Made by a program: the position numbers and the translations under genes
In this document: positions 52,509-60,642 of the stretch, in pieces
Layout: each line of letters begins with the position of its first letter
Numbering within the stretch: position 1 is the first letter of the stretch
Notes under the pieces: generated by a model
The model's input: only the letters and a program-made list of their open reading frames with translations
Databases searched by the model: none
What the model was told of the DNA's origin: nothing
NCBI GenBank assembly: GCA_964586595.1
Contig: CAZPHB010000002.1
Coordinates: 124,001-188,000, forward strand
Length of the DNA stretch: 64,000 nucleotides
Reading direction: 5' to 3'
From: REEB481 sp964586595
GTDB lineage: Bacteria > Bacteroidota > Bacteroidia > NS11-12g > UBA955

Positions 52509-55500
52509 TTATTCCAAAACATGCACCACTCCCTGTTGTGTGTAGCGGCGGTTATCCCAGCCCATATACACCACCATCCAGGCAAATACATTATCGGCTG
52601 GTTTCCCCGAGCCCATCACACCCTTCCACTGCAGTTTTTTGTCTTTGGAATCAAATACCTTCTCGCCCCAGCGGTTGAATACCATCATGTGGTAATCGCG
52701 CACAAATACCGGCACCGTTCCCCACACATCATTGATTTCATCACCATTCGGCGTGAAAGCATCGGGCACATAAAGTTCCGGAGGCTGGAACAAGTAAATT
52801 TCATTGCTGTTGCTTTCAGCATTGTAACCACCTGATGCTTCTCTGGCTTTCACCCGATAGAAATAACCACCCCAGTCGTAATTGAGTTTATTGTCGCGAA
52901 AATCAAAACCAGGATGCGGCAGCGCAACGATAGGCCGCAGCGTTCCGGTATCCACACGCCTTTCCAGAACATAATCGGCAACCCCGCCTTTCCAGTAGTC
53001 GTATTCCATCCAGGACAAATCAAAATAATATAAAGGTTTCCCGGTGGCATCGCCTTTCAGCACAATGGTACAGGCCCGGTTGGACTTATTGCTCACATGT
53101 CCGCAGCGATCCAGCACCCGCACCTTATAGCAGTAGCTTTCCAGATCCACCAGCACATCGCGGTCGGTGTAGAAACTGTCGTCGCGGTTGGTGATGGTGG
53201 CAATCAGTTTATAGGGCTGTTTGCCATCCCGTGTTGCCCTGAACAATTCATAACTGCCAAAATCTGCTTCTGCGCTGCGGAACCAAAGCACCTTCACTTC
53301 TTTGTCATCAACAACCGTGGCAGTAATGATGTAGGTGCTGTCTATAGGTGCATTCAATTCTTTTTGGGTACAGACCCTGAAGCCACGATCCGTAACTACA
53401 TCACAAATATTTACGCCTTGTATGAAGTAACAATAATTACGTATCCTCGGATTAAAAGCGTTGCGATCGGTAAATGTGCCACCATTGGCATTGCGCAAGG
53501 TGTCGAGGGTAATTACCTGGCTGCCTTCCTGCCGTTTCAACAGCAGGCATTTCCAATAGTCATGTTCAGGGGAAGCTGGCCATTGCAGTGTAACCACGCC
53601 GGTACTTTCATTGAGTAATAAGCATATTTCACGCGGTGGTTCAACAATAGGCGGTGGTTCAACAATGATTCCGATGATATTCCAGGTGGTATCCATTTTA
53701 GGACAGCCGCGGTCGTGAACGCGCACCCTAAGGAAAAATGTATCTGTTCCGGAATGGGTACAATTGGTATTCCACTGAACCAGACCAACCGAACGACCTG
53801 CACCTTTTTGCAGCGTGAGCTGGGGATAAGGACCTTGCACAGCATCCCAGGCGGAACCGATGCGTTCTATGTTCAGGTACACGGTATCCTGCTCGTCGGG
53901 GTCCGTACCAACGATACTGAAGTTGAGCGATTCAGTAGCAGTAACACGGTACAGGGTATCTTTAGAAACAGGTTTCCTGTTCAGGTTTTCAAAATCAATC
54001 TTGAAGATGGCATTGTTGCAATTGTCGCTGTTGTTTGTGCGGCTGTAAACACCAGGGGTGGTAGGAAACAAGCCGTTTTGACCACAACCTGCGCATACAG
54101 CCTGATAAATAATACCTTTTTTGTCGAAACGGGAGGTGCCCCCATCTACGTGCTCATCTGCATCAACAGTTCGGGTGGAAATACCTCCGAAGTACGTTCC
54201 GTAGAGCAACCCACTCAAATTTCTGCCAAAAACAGCCACATAAAAATCACTTCCGTCTGTTGCGCGTTGAACGGCATTGGGCGTGATGGGCATATTCTGT
54301 GTATTTCCGCGATTTCTTTGGGTCTTGGGAACATTGCTGTTGGTGGCACCACCCCATCCGGAAACAAAGATCCGATCACAGCGATCTACCAGAAATGCCG
54401 ATGGAGAAATATTCGGTCTTTGTCCACCACTTCCAAAGGCGGTACTCAAATCTACCGCACTCAAATCCGTTTTAAACCGGGTAATGAATTGTCCGCCGCC
54501 GGTATTCCCAAAAACCCCAGAACTGATCAACCAATTACCTTCGGTTTGTCCGAATACATAAGGCTTGCCCTTGGTATCTGTTTGCACGAAATAACATTGA
54601 TCATAAGCCGGAGTTCCTACAAAAACACCTGATTGGAAGGCGCCTGTGCTTCTGTTCAACCGAAGTAAAAATCCATCTGCCATACCACCGCGGTTGGTAT
54701 TTGCAAAAGCTTGGAAGTTGAGCGGAAAACGCGCGCTGTTGGTTCCACCGCTGATATATACATCCTGGTTTTGTCCGAGTGCCAAACCATATCCTGCGTC
54801 AAAACCGGTTCCACCAAGACAGCTGCTCCAGTTGAGCGTGTTCAGGCTATTGTCAAAGCACATCACTACCGCATCCTGGTTTCCTGAGAAGGGCTGAACC
54901 TCATTTTTTACCGGGAAATCGGCGCTGTAGGTAGTAGATGCGAGGTAGATATTTCCCAGCGAATCACAAAGCACTTCTCCGCGAAATTCGTCCGCATAAT
55001 TGTACATCAAAGGGATTCCGTTTGCATCCGGTAACGGTTCACGATCGCCCAACATACCATCAATACCAGAGCCACCGGCATACGTGGCCGCCAAAAGGCC
55101 GGTGCCTGTGCCATTGAGTTTTGCGAGGATGATGTCATAATCACCGTTGTGGGTTAAATCCCAGCCTTTTCCGGTATTGGGAAAATCTACGCTGCGGGTG
55201 GAACCGAGGATTACCAGATTCCCGGAAGGATCTACCATCATGGAATGTGGTTGTTCATTGCCATTACCTCCCAGATAAGTTGCATAGAGCAAACGCTTAC
55301 CGTCGGCAGAAAATTTGAGGATGCCCATATCTCGGCTTCCACCATATCCGGTTCTTGATTCCGGATCACCGCCACCAAAACGGGGCTGATAGCTGCCCAT
55401 ACTGGTGGGGAATCCAAAGTCGAATACGGTACCTCCGGCGTAGGCATTCCCAAAATCATCATAGGTTCCGGTGCATCCAAAATTATCGGCGAAAGATCCG

Positions 55501-56219
55501 GAATAGGTGGAAAACACCAACAATGGATCAATGACCAAAGGGCCACGGTAATGATCGGGCAGTCGGATGGCAAACTTCACGGTATCGCCATGCATTTGGT
55601 AGGCGGCATCAAAAGCCTCCATCGGACCGCGTTCAGGATTGTACACCAAAGGAATATGTTCCTGAATAATGCCCAAAGTAGTTTCAATATTCAATGTTCC
55701 TTTGAACAGGTAAGGCCTATCCACGCCTTCGTATAGAATACCGATACGCGCCAATGAAGCACCTGCCTTAAGGTGCAGATTGTATTTCAGGGTATTTCCT
55801 GCTGCGGCCAGCTCTAAATCCACCCCGGGGTATAAATCTCGAAGCCAGACGGAAGCAAAAGCCTTTGCTCCGGAAGCCCAGCGGGATCGATCTTGTCCGT
55901 GAAAAAAATTGAAGTACTCGGGAAGCAGATCGCTGCCCTCGGCGCGTGTATTGGCTGCTGCATGACAGAAGCGCATCCGGTAGGCATGCATCTGCAGCGT
56001 ATCACCATCAGAAACTTCATCATGCCAGCTTCCGGCTTTGCTTTGGTCGTATCGTTGAAATACCAGTGCATCATTTTCCACATAAAGTTTCCCTCCCTGC
56101 AGATCTGCGCGAAAACGAACCTGATCCGGCCATTGACCCAGGTTTTCCACAAAGCGCAGTTGCGCCCCTAAAGGCAAACAAAAACAGCTGATGAAAACAG
56201 TTAGAATGAACCTAAACAT
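52509..56219 (-). CDS. 1236-residue SBBP-repeat T9SS type B cargo
   Basis: From the ATG at 56219 (signal MFRFILTVFISCFCLPLGAQ; a GTG at 56240 is also possible). Domain order: N-terminal DUF7948-type region (about 20-240, LRFVENLGQWPDQVRF), a beta-propeller-like set of SBBP repeats (about 250-620, LLYATYLGGNGNEQPHSMMV, LLAATYAGGSGIDGMLG), FN3-like domains (about 770-1150) and the gliding-motility-associated C-terminal domain (VPDAFTPNGDEINDVWGTVP, FNRWGEKVF). Exported by T9SS; surface-bound. It has no operon partner; divergent from fmt. Confidence 0.88.
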   Translation of the reverse strand: MFRFILTVFISCFCLPLGAQLRFVENLGQWPDQVRFRADLQGGKLYVENDALVFQRYDQSKAGSWHDEVSDGDTLQMHAYRMRFCHAAANTRAEGSDLLPEYFNFFHGQDRSRWASGAKAFASVWLRDLYPGVDLELAAAGNTLKYNLHLKAGASLARIGILYEGVDRPYLFKGTLNIETTLGIIQEHIPLVYNPERGPMEAFDAAYQMHGDTVKFAIRLPDHYRGPLVIDPLLVFSTYSGSFADNFGCTGTYDDFGNAYAGGTVFDFGFPTSMGSYQPRFGGGDPESRTGYGGSRDMGILKFSADGKRLLYATYLGGNGNEQPHSMMVDPSGNLVILGSTRSVDFPNTGKGWDLTHNGDYDIILAKLNGTGTGLLAATYAGGSGIDGMLGDREPLPDANGIPLMYNYADEFRGEVLCDSLGNIYLASTTYSADFPVKNEVQPFSGNQDAVVMCFDNSLNTLNWSSCLGGTGFDAGYGLALGQNQDVYISGGTNSARFPLNFQAFANTNRGGMADGFLLRLNRSTGAFQSGVFVGTPAYDQCYFVQTDTKGKPYVFGQTEGNWLISSGVFGNTGGGQFITRFKTDLSAVDLSTAFGSGGQRPNISPSAFLVDRCDRIFVSGWGGATNSNVPKTQRNRGNTQNMPITPNAVQRATDGSDFYVAVFGRNLSGLLYGTYFGGISTRTVDADEHVDGGTSRFDKKGIIYQAVCAGCGQNGLFPTTPGVYSRTNNSDNCNNAIFKIDFENLNRKPVSKDTLYRVTATESLNFSIVGTDPDEQDTVYLNIERIGSAWDAVQGPYPQLTLQKGAGRSVGLVQWNTNCTHSGTDTFFLRVRVHDRGCPKMDTTWNIIGIIVEPPPIVEPPREICLLLNESTGVVTLQWPASPEHDYWKCLLLKRQEGSQVITLDTLRNANGGTFTDRNAFNPRIRNYCYFIQGVNICDVVTDRGFRVCTQKELNAPIDSTYIITATVVDDKEVKVLWFRSAEADFGSYELFRATRDGKQPYKLIATITNRDDSFYTDRDVLVDLESYCYKVRVLDRCGHVSNKSNRACTIVLKGDATGKPLYYFDLSWMEYDYWKGGVADYVLERRVDTGTLRPIVALPHPGFDFRDNKLNYDWGGYFYRVKAREASGGYNAESNSNEIYLFQPPELYVPDAFTPNGDEINDVWGTVPVFVRDYHMMVFNRWGEKVFDSKDKKLQWKGVMGSGKPADNVFAWMVVYMGWDNRRYTQQGVVHVLE

Positions 56220-56241
56220 TACGACCCAAGGGGTTTTCACA

Positions 56242-56249
56242 CAAATTTA
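56242..56249 (-). promoter_or_regulatory. -7 element TAAATTTG for the SBBP-repeat cargo gene
   Basis: Exact TAnnTTTG match on the minus strand, 22 nt before the ATG at 56219 and 1 nt before the GTG at 56240. It favours the ATG start. Confidence 0.5.
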
Positions 56250-56272
56250 GGCAAATTTGCGCCCTTAAGTTT

Positions 56273-57184
56273 ATGCGAATCCTGTTTTTCGGCACCCCAG
56301 AATTTGCGGCATGCAGCCTGCAACGCATCATTGACCATGGCTTTCATGTTGTGGGCGTTGTGACCGCACCTGACAAGCCTGCGGGGCGTGGATTGAACGT
56401 TCGCGAAAGCGCGGTGAAACAGGTAGCCTTGTCGGCGGGAATTCCCGTATTACAACCGGTGAACCTCAAAGCAACTGAATTCCAACAACAACTGGCAGCA
56501 CTTTCCCCCGACCTGGGCGTAGTTATTGCCTTCAGGATGCTTCCATTATCCGTTTGGAGCCTGCCTTTGCTGGGCACCATTAACCTCCACGCTTCACTGC
56601 TTCCCGATTACCGCGGAGCAGCGCCCATCAATCGAGCCCTGATGAATGGCGCCACAAAAACCGGGGTCACCACTTTTTTCCTGAAACACGAAATTGATAC
56701 CGGAGACATTTTGCTCCAGGAATCTGTAGACATCGGCCCGGAGGAAGATGCAGGAAGCCTGTATTTAAGGCTGATGCATTTAGGTGCTGATTTGGTACTT
56801 CGCACCCTTGAGGGAATACAACAAAACAAGCTAAAACCGATCCCACAGGTTGCGCATGGGCCACTACATTCGGCGCCAAAAATCTTCCCTGAAGATTGCC
56901 GCATCAATTTTGATCAAACCTGCACAGCAGTGCATAATCAGGTACGTGGGCTGGCTCCCGCACCCGGCGCTACGGCCCTATTCCAGGGCAAACAGGTTAA
57001 GATTTTGGAATGCCGCATGTTGCCTGAGGTACATATTGAAGCAGGCAATTGGTCAAAACTCAACCATCATCGCGTAGTGATTGGTTGCAAAGAAGGCGCC
57101 ATAGAGGTACTGGTGCTGCAACCGGAAGGCAAAAAGCGCATGACGGCTGCAGACTTTGCCAATGGCTGGATGAAAGATGTTTAA
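56273..57184 (+). CDS. fmt: methionyl-tRNA formyltransferase
   Basis: 303 residues, full length. Formylates Met-tRNAi with 10-formyl-THF for translation initiation. N-terminal formyltransferase domain: LFFGTPEFAACSLQ, VTAPDKPAGRGLNV, catalytic NLHASLLPDYRGAAPINRAL and EIDTGDILLQE; C-terminal tRNA-binding domain (QVRGLAPAPGATALF). Divergent from the SBBP cargo gene. Confidence 0.96.
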   Translation: MRILFFGTPEFAACSLQRIIDHGFHVVGVVTAPDKPAGRGLNVRESAVKQVALSAGIPVLQPVNLKATEFQQQLAALSPDLGVVIAFRMLPLSVWSLPLLGTINLHASLLPDYRGAAPINRALMNGATKTGVTTFFLKHEIDTGDILLQESVDIGPEEDAGSLYLRLMHLGADLVLRTLEGIQQNKLKPIPQVAHGPLHSAPKIFPEDCRINFDQTCTAVHNQVRGLAPAPGATALFQGKQVKILECRMLPEVHIEAGNWSKLNHHRVVIGCKEGAIEVLVLQPEGKKRMTAADFANGWMKDV

Positions 57185-57217
57185 CCCGGATTTTCCAGCG
57201 TTCCTCGATATTTTTTT

Positions 57218-57248
57218 AGAATTCTTTCCTTACAAAATTTGGAATTCT
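57218..57248. promoter_or_regulatory. inverted repeat upstream of the ECF sigma gene
   Basis: AGAATTC (57218-57224) and GAATTCT (57242-57248): 7-bp arms with a 17-nt spacer. The 181-bp gap between fmt and the sigma gene holds no gene. Could be a repressor site or weak hairpin; the arms contain EcoRI sites, so chance is also plausible. Confidence 0.3.
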
Positions 57249-57365
57249 GAATAAGGTTCCCTTAAATTGCTGATTACAAATTCAAAAAAGCCTATAGATA
57301 AACCCTTACCACAGAAACTTTTCCGCATAAGTTCATCTGTAACCGAACTAAAAAAGGGTTTAACT

Positions 57366-57944
57366 ATGCACACACACTTAATTCCCGACCAGAAGCTGGT
57401 AGTTTCCTATCTAGAAGGAAATGAAGCTGCGCTTGAAATGTTGATCAGGCGTTACAAACAGAAGGTAATGACTTCCATCTACATGCTGGTGCATGACCGT
57501 TATTTGGCAGAAGATATCTTCCAGGAAACCTTCATAAAGGTAATTCATTCCTTAAGACAGGGAAAATATCAACACGAAGGCAAGTTTCTGCCCTGGGTTA
57601 TTCGCATAGCCAGAAATTTATGCATTGACCACATCCGCAGGCGTAAGAAAATGCCCACCATTACCGACAGCGAAGGCAAAGATGTGTTTGGTTACATTAA
57701 GGTTGATGAACCAAATGCACATGAGCGAATTGAATTAAGTCAAACCAACAGCCTGCTGGCAACTTTGATTGAAAAACTGCCCGAAGAGCAAAGAGAAGTG
57801 CTCATTCTCAGACATTATGGTGATTTAAGCTTCAAGGAAATTGCAGCATTAACAGGCTGCAGCATCAACACCGCTTTAGGACGGATGCGCTATGCCATCC
57901 TAAACCTGAGAAAAATGATGCATTTTTCCACACCAGGGCAATAA
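57366..57944 (+). CDS. ECF RNA polymerase sigma factor
   Basis: 192 residues. Region 2 (MLIRRYKQKVMTSIYMLVHD, YLAEDIFQETFIKVI) and region 4 (GDLSFKEIAALTGCSINTAL, GRMRYAILNLRKM) are intact; no clear anti-sigma gene of the FecR or zinc type follows, but a small gene does. The ATG at 57366 is preceded by a purine-rich AAAAAGGG, an unusual SD-like case here; longer in-frame N-termini start at 57267. Function: alternative promoter recognition, probably envelope-related (inference). Confidence 0.92.
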   Translation: MHTHLIPDQKLVVSYLEGNEAALEMLIRRYKQKVMTSIYMLVHDRYLAEDIFQETFIKVIHSLRQGKYQHEGKFLPWVIRIARNLCIDHIRRRKKMPTITDSEGKDVFGYIKVDEPNAHERIELSQTNSLLATLIEKLPEEQREVLILRHYGDLSFKEIAALTGCSINTALGRMRYAILNLRKMMHFSTPGQ

Positions 57945-57980
57945 TCAACAATACGGGGCGTTAGGAGGATTTTCACGCCT

Positions 57981-58217
57981 ATGCACCCAACAATTACCAA
58001 AGAAGACCTCATTCGCCATGCTTATGGAGAAACCAGTGCCGAAGAAAATCAATTGATATCCTTGGCATTGGAATCCAATCAGGAGCTGCGAGAATTTTCA
58101 GTTTTTCTGAAACTAACCACAGACGCACTGAACAGCATCAGCATGAAACCACATCCCACCTCTGTGCAAATCATCATGGAAGAGTCACAGGATAGTTCCA
58201 TGGAAATAAGCACTTAA
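57981..58217 (+). CDS. small acidic protein after ECF sigma factor
   Basis: 78 residues: TITKEDLIRHAYGETSAEEN, SVFLKLTTDALNSISMKPHP and SVQIIMEESQ. Short proteins of this kind follow the same sigma factor in many Bacteroidota. It lacks a membrane helix and zinc motif, so it is not a typical anti-sigma factor, though it may bind the sigma factor (inference from position only). GGAGG lies shortly upstream of the ATG (57966-57970), one of few SD-like sites in the window. Confidence 0.75.
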   Translation: MHPTITKEDLIRHAYGETSAEENQLISLALESNQELREFSVFLKLTTDALNSISMKPHPTSVQIIMEESQDSSMEIST

Positions 58218-58261
58218 TCAAAGGATGACGTTACAGGTGCGATAAATCATCGCAAAAAATA

Positions 58262-58303
58262 TTCATTTCATGAACAAATGAACTTTTTTTGAATGTTCAT
58301 TTG
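58262..58303. promoter_or_regulatory. three alternating TTCATTT/AAATGAA half-sites before the 2OG oxygenase gene
   Basis: TTCATTT (58262-58268), AAATGAA (58276-58282) and TTCATTT (58296-58302) give two overlapping palindromes, TTCATTT-N7-AAATGAA and CAAATGAAC-N11-GTTCATTTG. The first palindrome with the CTTTTTTT run behind it could also terminate the sigma-factor operon. Confidence 0.45.
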
Positions 58304-58313
58304 CATCATCAAT

Positions 58314-59279
58314 ATGGCCAACCCAACAACGTTATCTGCTATTCCCAAGCTCGATTTATCGGACTTCCTGAGCAATGATGCCTCAAGAAAAACCGAATTT
58401 GTCCAGGCACTTGGCAAGGCTTACGAGGATATAGGATTTGTAGCCATCCGCAACCATGGGGTTAACGCTGAACTGCTGGAGCAACTTTACGAAGATGTCA
58501 AGTTATTTTTCGCGCTGCCTGAATCAGTTAAACTGAAATACGATGATACCGCAGGTGGTGGCCAAAGAGGTTATACCGGATTTGGTAAAGAACACGCCAA
58601 AGACCGAAATGCAGGCGACCTGAAAGAATTCTGGCATTTTGGGCAATATGCTCCGGCAACCGATCCGCTTTACTCCTATTATCCTCCCAACAAAACGGTG
58701 GAAGAGGTTCCTCGATTTAACGAAAGTGGCAAGGCCATTTATCAGGCGTTGGAACAATGCGGGATCCAAATGCTTCGCGCTATTGCGCTTCACTTGAATC
58801 TGGAAGAACATTATTTTGATGAAAGGGTACGCTATGGAAACAGCATTTTGCGCCCCATTCATTATCCACCCATTACCGGTGAACCTAAGGATGCCATCCG
58901 CGCCGGGGAACATGAAGACATAAACCTCATTACCTTGCTGGTTGGAGCCAGTGCCGACGGATTGGAAGTATTGGACAAAAGCGGCCATTGGGTTGCAGTT
59001 ACTGAAGTAGAAAACCATATCGTGGTGAATGTAGGCGATATGTTACAGCGCCTCACCAACGACCGTTTGAAGAGCACAACCCACCGCGTGGTAAATCCGC
59101 CTCGAGAACTTTGGAATACCCCTCGCTTCAGCATCCCTTTCTTCCTGCATCCCCGCCCGGAAACTCGATTGGATTGTCTTCCCTCTTGCATTGACGAAAC
59201 ACATCCAAAGAAATATTCCGATTGCAGCGCAAATGAATTCCTGATGGAACGGCTGCGCGAAATTGGATTGATTAAATAA
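58314..59279 (+). CDS. 2-oxoglutarate/Fe(II) oxygenase, isopenicillin N synthase-like
   Basis: 321 residues. Double-stranded beta-helix: Fe ligands HED in GEHEDINLITLL and the distal His in STTHRVVNPP, with RFSIPFF binding the 2OG or substrate carboxylate; N-terminal DIOX_N part (DIGFVAIRNHGVNAELLEQL). Substrate unknown; a hydroxylase is likeliest. The ATG at 58314 is preferred; an ATG at 58293 lies inside an inverted repeat. Probably its own transcription unit. Confidence 0.9.
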   Translation: MANPTTLSAIPKLDLSDFLSNDASRKTEFVQALGKAYEDIGFVAIRNHGVNAELLEQLYEDVKLFFALPESVKLKYDDTAGGGQRGYTGFGKEHAKDRNAGDLKEFWHFGQYAPATDPLYSYYPPNKTVEEVPRFNESGKAIYQALEQCGIQMLRAIALHLNLEEHYFDERVRYGNSILRPIHYPPITGEPKDAIRAGEHEDINLITLLVGASADGLEVLDKSGHWVAVTEVENHIVVNVGDMLQRLTNDRLKSTTHRVVNPPRELWNTPRFSIPFFLHPRPETRLDCLPSCIDETHPKKYSDCSANEFLMERLREIGLIK

Positions 59280-59282
59280 TCG

Positions 59283-59804
59283 TCACTCAGGAAGAAAAAG
59301 GTTTTTCAGCTCCTGCGCTTCATCGGGCTTCATTTTCCCGGCAAGGATGAGGCGCACCTGACGGCGGCGGAGCGCACCCTCAAACCGCTGCTGTTCCGCC
59401 TCAGATTCAGGGAGAATTGAAGGAACTTTCACGGGCTTATTGCGGCTGTCAAGCGCTACAAACGTATAATAGGCCTCATTACATCGCACAATTTCATTTC
59501 TGGGTATATTTTGAGCAAATACCTCAAGGTACACTTCCATGCTGGAGTTAAACGCACGAGAAACCTGCGCCTGGAGCGTAACAACATCACCCAGATGAAT
59601 TGCTTCTTTGAATGACACACTATCCACCGAAGCGGTAACCACAATTTGATTGCTGTGTTTTTGGGCAGCAATGGCCGCGCAGATGTCCATCCAATGCAGG
59701 AGGCGTCCACCCATGAGGTTTCCAAGGGTGTTGGTATCGTTGGGAAGCACAATTTCATTCATCACTGTGAAACTGTCCTTTGGAGGTCTGCTATGGTTCT
59801 TCAT
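59283..59804 (-). CDS. acyl-CoA thioesterase (hotdog fold, YciA-like)
   Basis: 173 residues. Hotdog domain with NTLGNLMGGRLLHWMDICAA and SVSFKEAIHLGDVVTLQAQV. Hydrolyses acyl-CoA to fatty acid and CoA; chain-length preference unknown. About 45 C-terminal residues (SEAEQQRFEGALRRRQVRLI) form a helical extension beyond YciA. Promoter element TATTTTTG overlaps the upstream terminator (59815-59845). Confidence 0.9.
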   Translation of the reverse strand: MKNHSRPPKDSFTVMNEIVLPNDTNTLGNLMGGRLLHWMDICAAIAAQKHSNQIVVTASVDSVSFKEAIHLGDVVTLQAQVSRAFNSSMEVYLEVFAQNIPRNEIVRCNEAYYTFVALDSRNKPVKVPSILPESEAEQQRFEGALRRRQVRLILAGKMKPDEAQELKNLFLPE

Positions 59805-59814
59805 GAATTGGCAA

Positions 59815-59845
59815 CAAAAATAAAGACCGGCACTGGGCCGGTCTT
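59815..59845 (-). terminator. terminator after rpmA whose T-run forms the next gene's -7 element
   Basis: Minus strand: AAGACCGGC/GCCGGTCTT stem (9 bp, 5-nt loop), then TTTATTTTTG. The last eight bases, TATTTTTG (59815-59822), are an exact -7 element 10 nt before the thioesterase ATG. The same bases thus may end one transcript and begin the next. Confidence 0.7.
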
Positions 59846-59869
59846 CGAATATTCTATGTATCGCCTGGT

Positions 59870-60130
59870 TTAGGCTTCAGCAAGCACCACCGAAACAAAT
59901 GACCGGTTGTTTGCTCCTTTGTGGAATTTAACCACACCCGGAGTCAATGCAAACAACGTATGATCTTTGCCAATGCCTACGTTATTTCCGGGATGGTGTT
60001 TGGTACCGCGCTGACGAACAATGATGTTCCCTGCAATTACCTTTTGACCTCCGAAAATTTTCACGCCCAAGCGTTTGCTGTGCGATTCGCGTCCGTTTTT
60101 ACTACTGCCTGCGCCTTTTTTGTGTGCCAT
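59870..60130 (-). CDS. rpmA: 50S ribosomal protein L27
   Basis: 86 residues, full length. MAHKKGAGSSKNGRESHSKR and GNIIVRQRGTKHHPGNNVGI are bL27 signatures; the N-terminal MAHKKG reaches the peptidyl-transferase centre, without the extra leader that Firmicutes cleave. Follows rplU by 19 nt. Confidence 0.98.
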   Translation of the reverse strand: MAHKKGAGSSKNGRESHSKRLGVKIFGGQKVIAGNIIVRQRGTKHHPGNNVGIGKDHTLFALTPGVVKFHKGANNRSFVSVVLAEA

Positions 60131-60149
60131 TTTTTATTCTCTTTAAGCG

Positions 60150-60461
60150 TTAAGCCTTGATGGATTCAATTTGAATGCGGGTGAATTGCTGACGGTGTCC
60201 GCGCTTTACAGCATAACCCTTGCGCCTTTTCTTTTTAAACACCAAAACTTTATCACCCTTAACGTGGCTGAGCACCTTGGCTTCAACGCTTCCGCCGTTG
60301 ATTACCGGTGTACCTACCTTCGTTTGGCCGTTATTTTCTACTAGCAAAACACGGTCGAAGGAAACTTTTGAACCTTCTTCCGCGGCCAGCCTGTGAACAT
60401 AAATGGACTGATTTTCAGCCACCTTGAACTGCTTGCCTGCTATTTCTACAACTGCGTACAT
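60150..60461 (-). CDS. rplU: 50S ribosomal protein L21
   Basis: 103 residues from the ATG at 60461 (MYAVVEIAGKQFKV). Full length bL21, ending GHRQQFTRIQIESIKA. Seven additional in-frame residues upstream are excluded because the -7 element TAAGTTTG (60480-60487) lies at that point. Confidence 0.97.
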   Translation of the reverse strand: MYAVVEIAGKQFKVAENQSIYVHRLAAEEGSKVSFDRVLLVENNGQTKVGTPVINGGSVEAKVLSHVKGDKVLVFKKKRRKGYAVKRGHRQQFTRIQIESIKA

Positions 60462-60479
60462 GTTCGAAAAATGAGGGCG

Positions 60480-60487
60480 CAAACTTA
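60480..60487 (-). promoter_or_regulatory. -7 element TAAGTTTG for rplU-rpmA
   Basis: Exact TAnnTTTG match on the minus strand, 18 nt before the ATG at 60461. Confidence 0.5.
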
Positions 60488-60627
60488 GTGCTTATTTCTC
60501 CAAAAATCAAAGTTCTTCCGGAAAAAACCTTCACCGTGCCGCAAATAAAAACAACCTTGTGTCGTTTAAGGCATAACAGCAGCAGCAATGTGGAAATATT
60601 CGGGTTTCCCAAGCTAAGGCTGCGTTT

Positions 60628-60635
60628 TACTTTTG
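60628..60635 (+). promoter_or_regulatory. -7 element TACTTTTG for the outer-membrane barrel gene
   Basis: Exact TAnnTTTG match 7 nt before the ATG at 60643. Confidence 0.5.
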
Positions 60636-60642
60636 AACAGCG

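Noticed and set aside
53715..54632. 305-codon frame antisense to the SBBP cargo gene.
   Set aside because: Shadow of a real, repeat-rich gene with clear domains; the opposite strand lacks domain similarity.
57218..57248. Inverted repeat before the ECF sigma gene as a confirmed operator.
   Set aside because: Only 7-bp arms with a 17-nt spacer, expected by chance in AT-rich DNA; kept only as a low-confidence feature.
58293..58313. Upstream ATG as start of the 2OG oxygenase gene.
   Set aside because: It lies in an inverted repeat and adds seven residues unlike the family.
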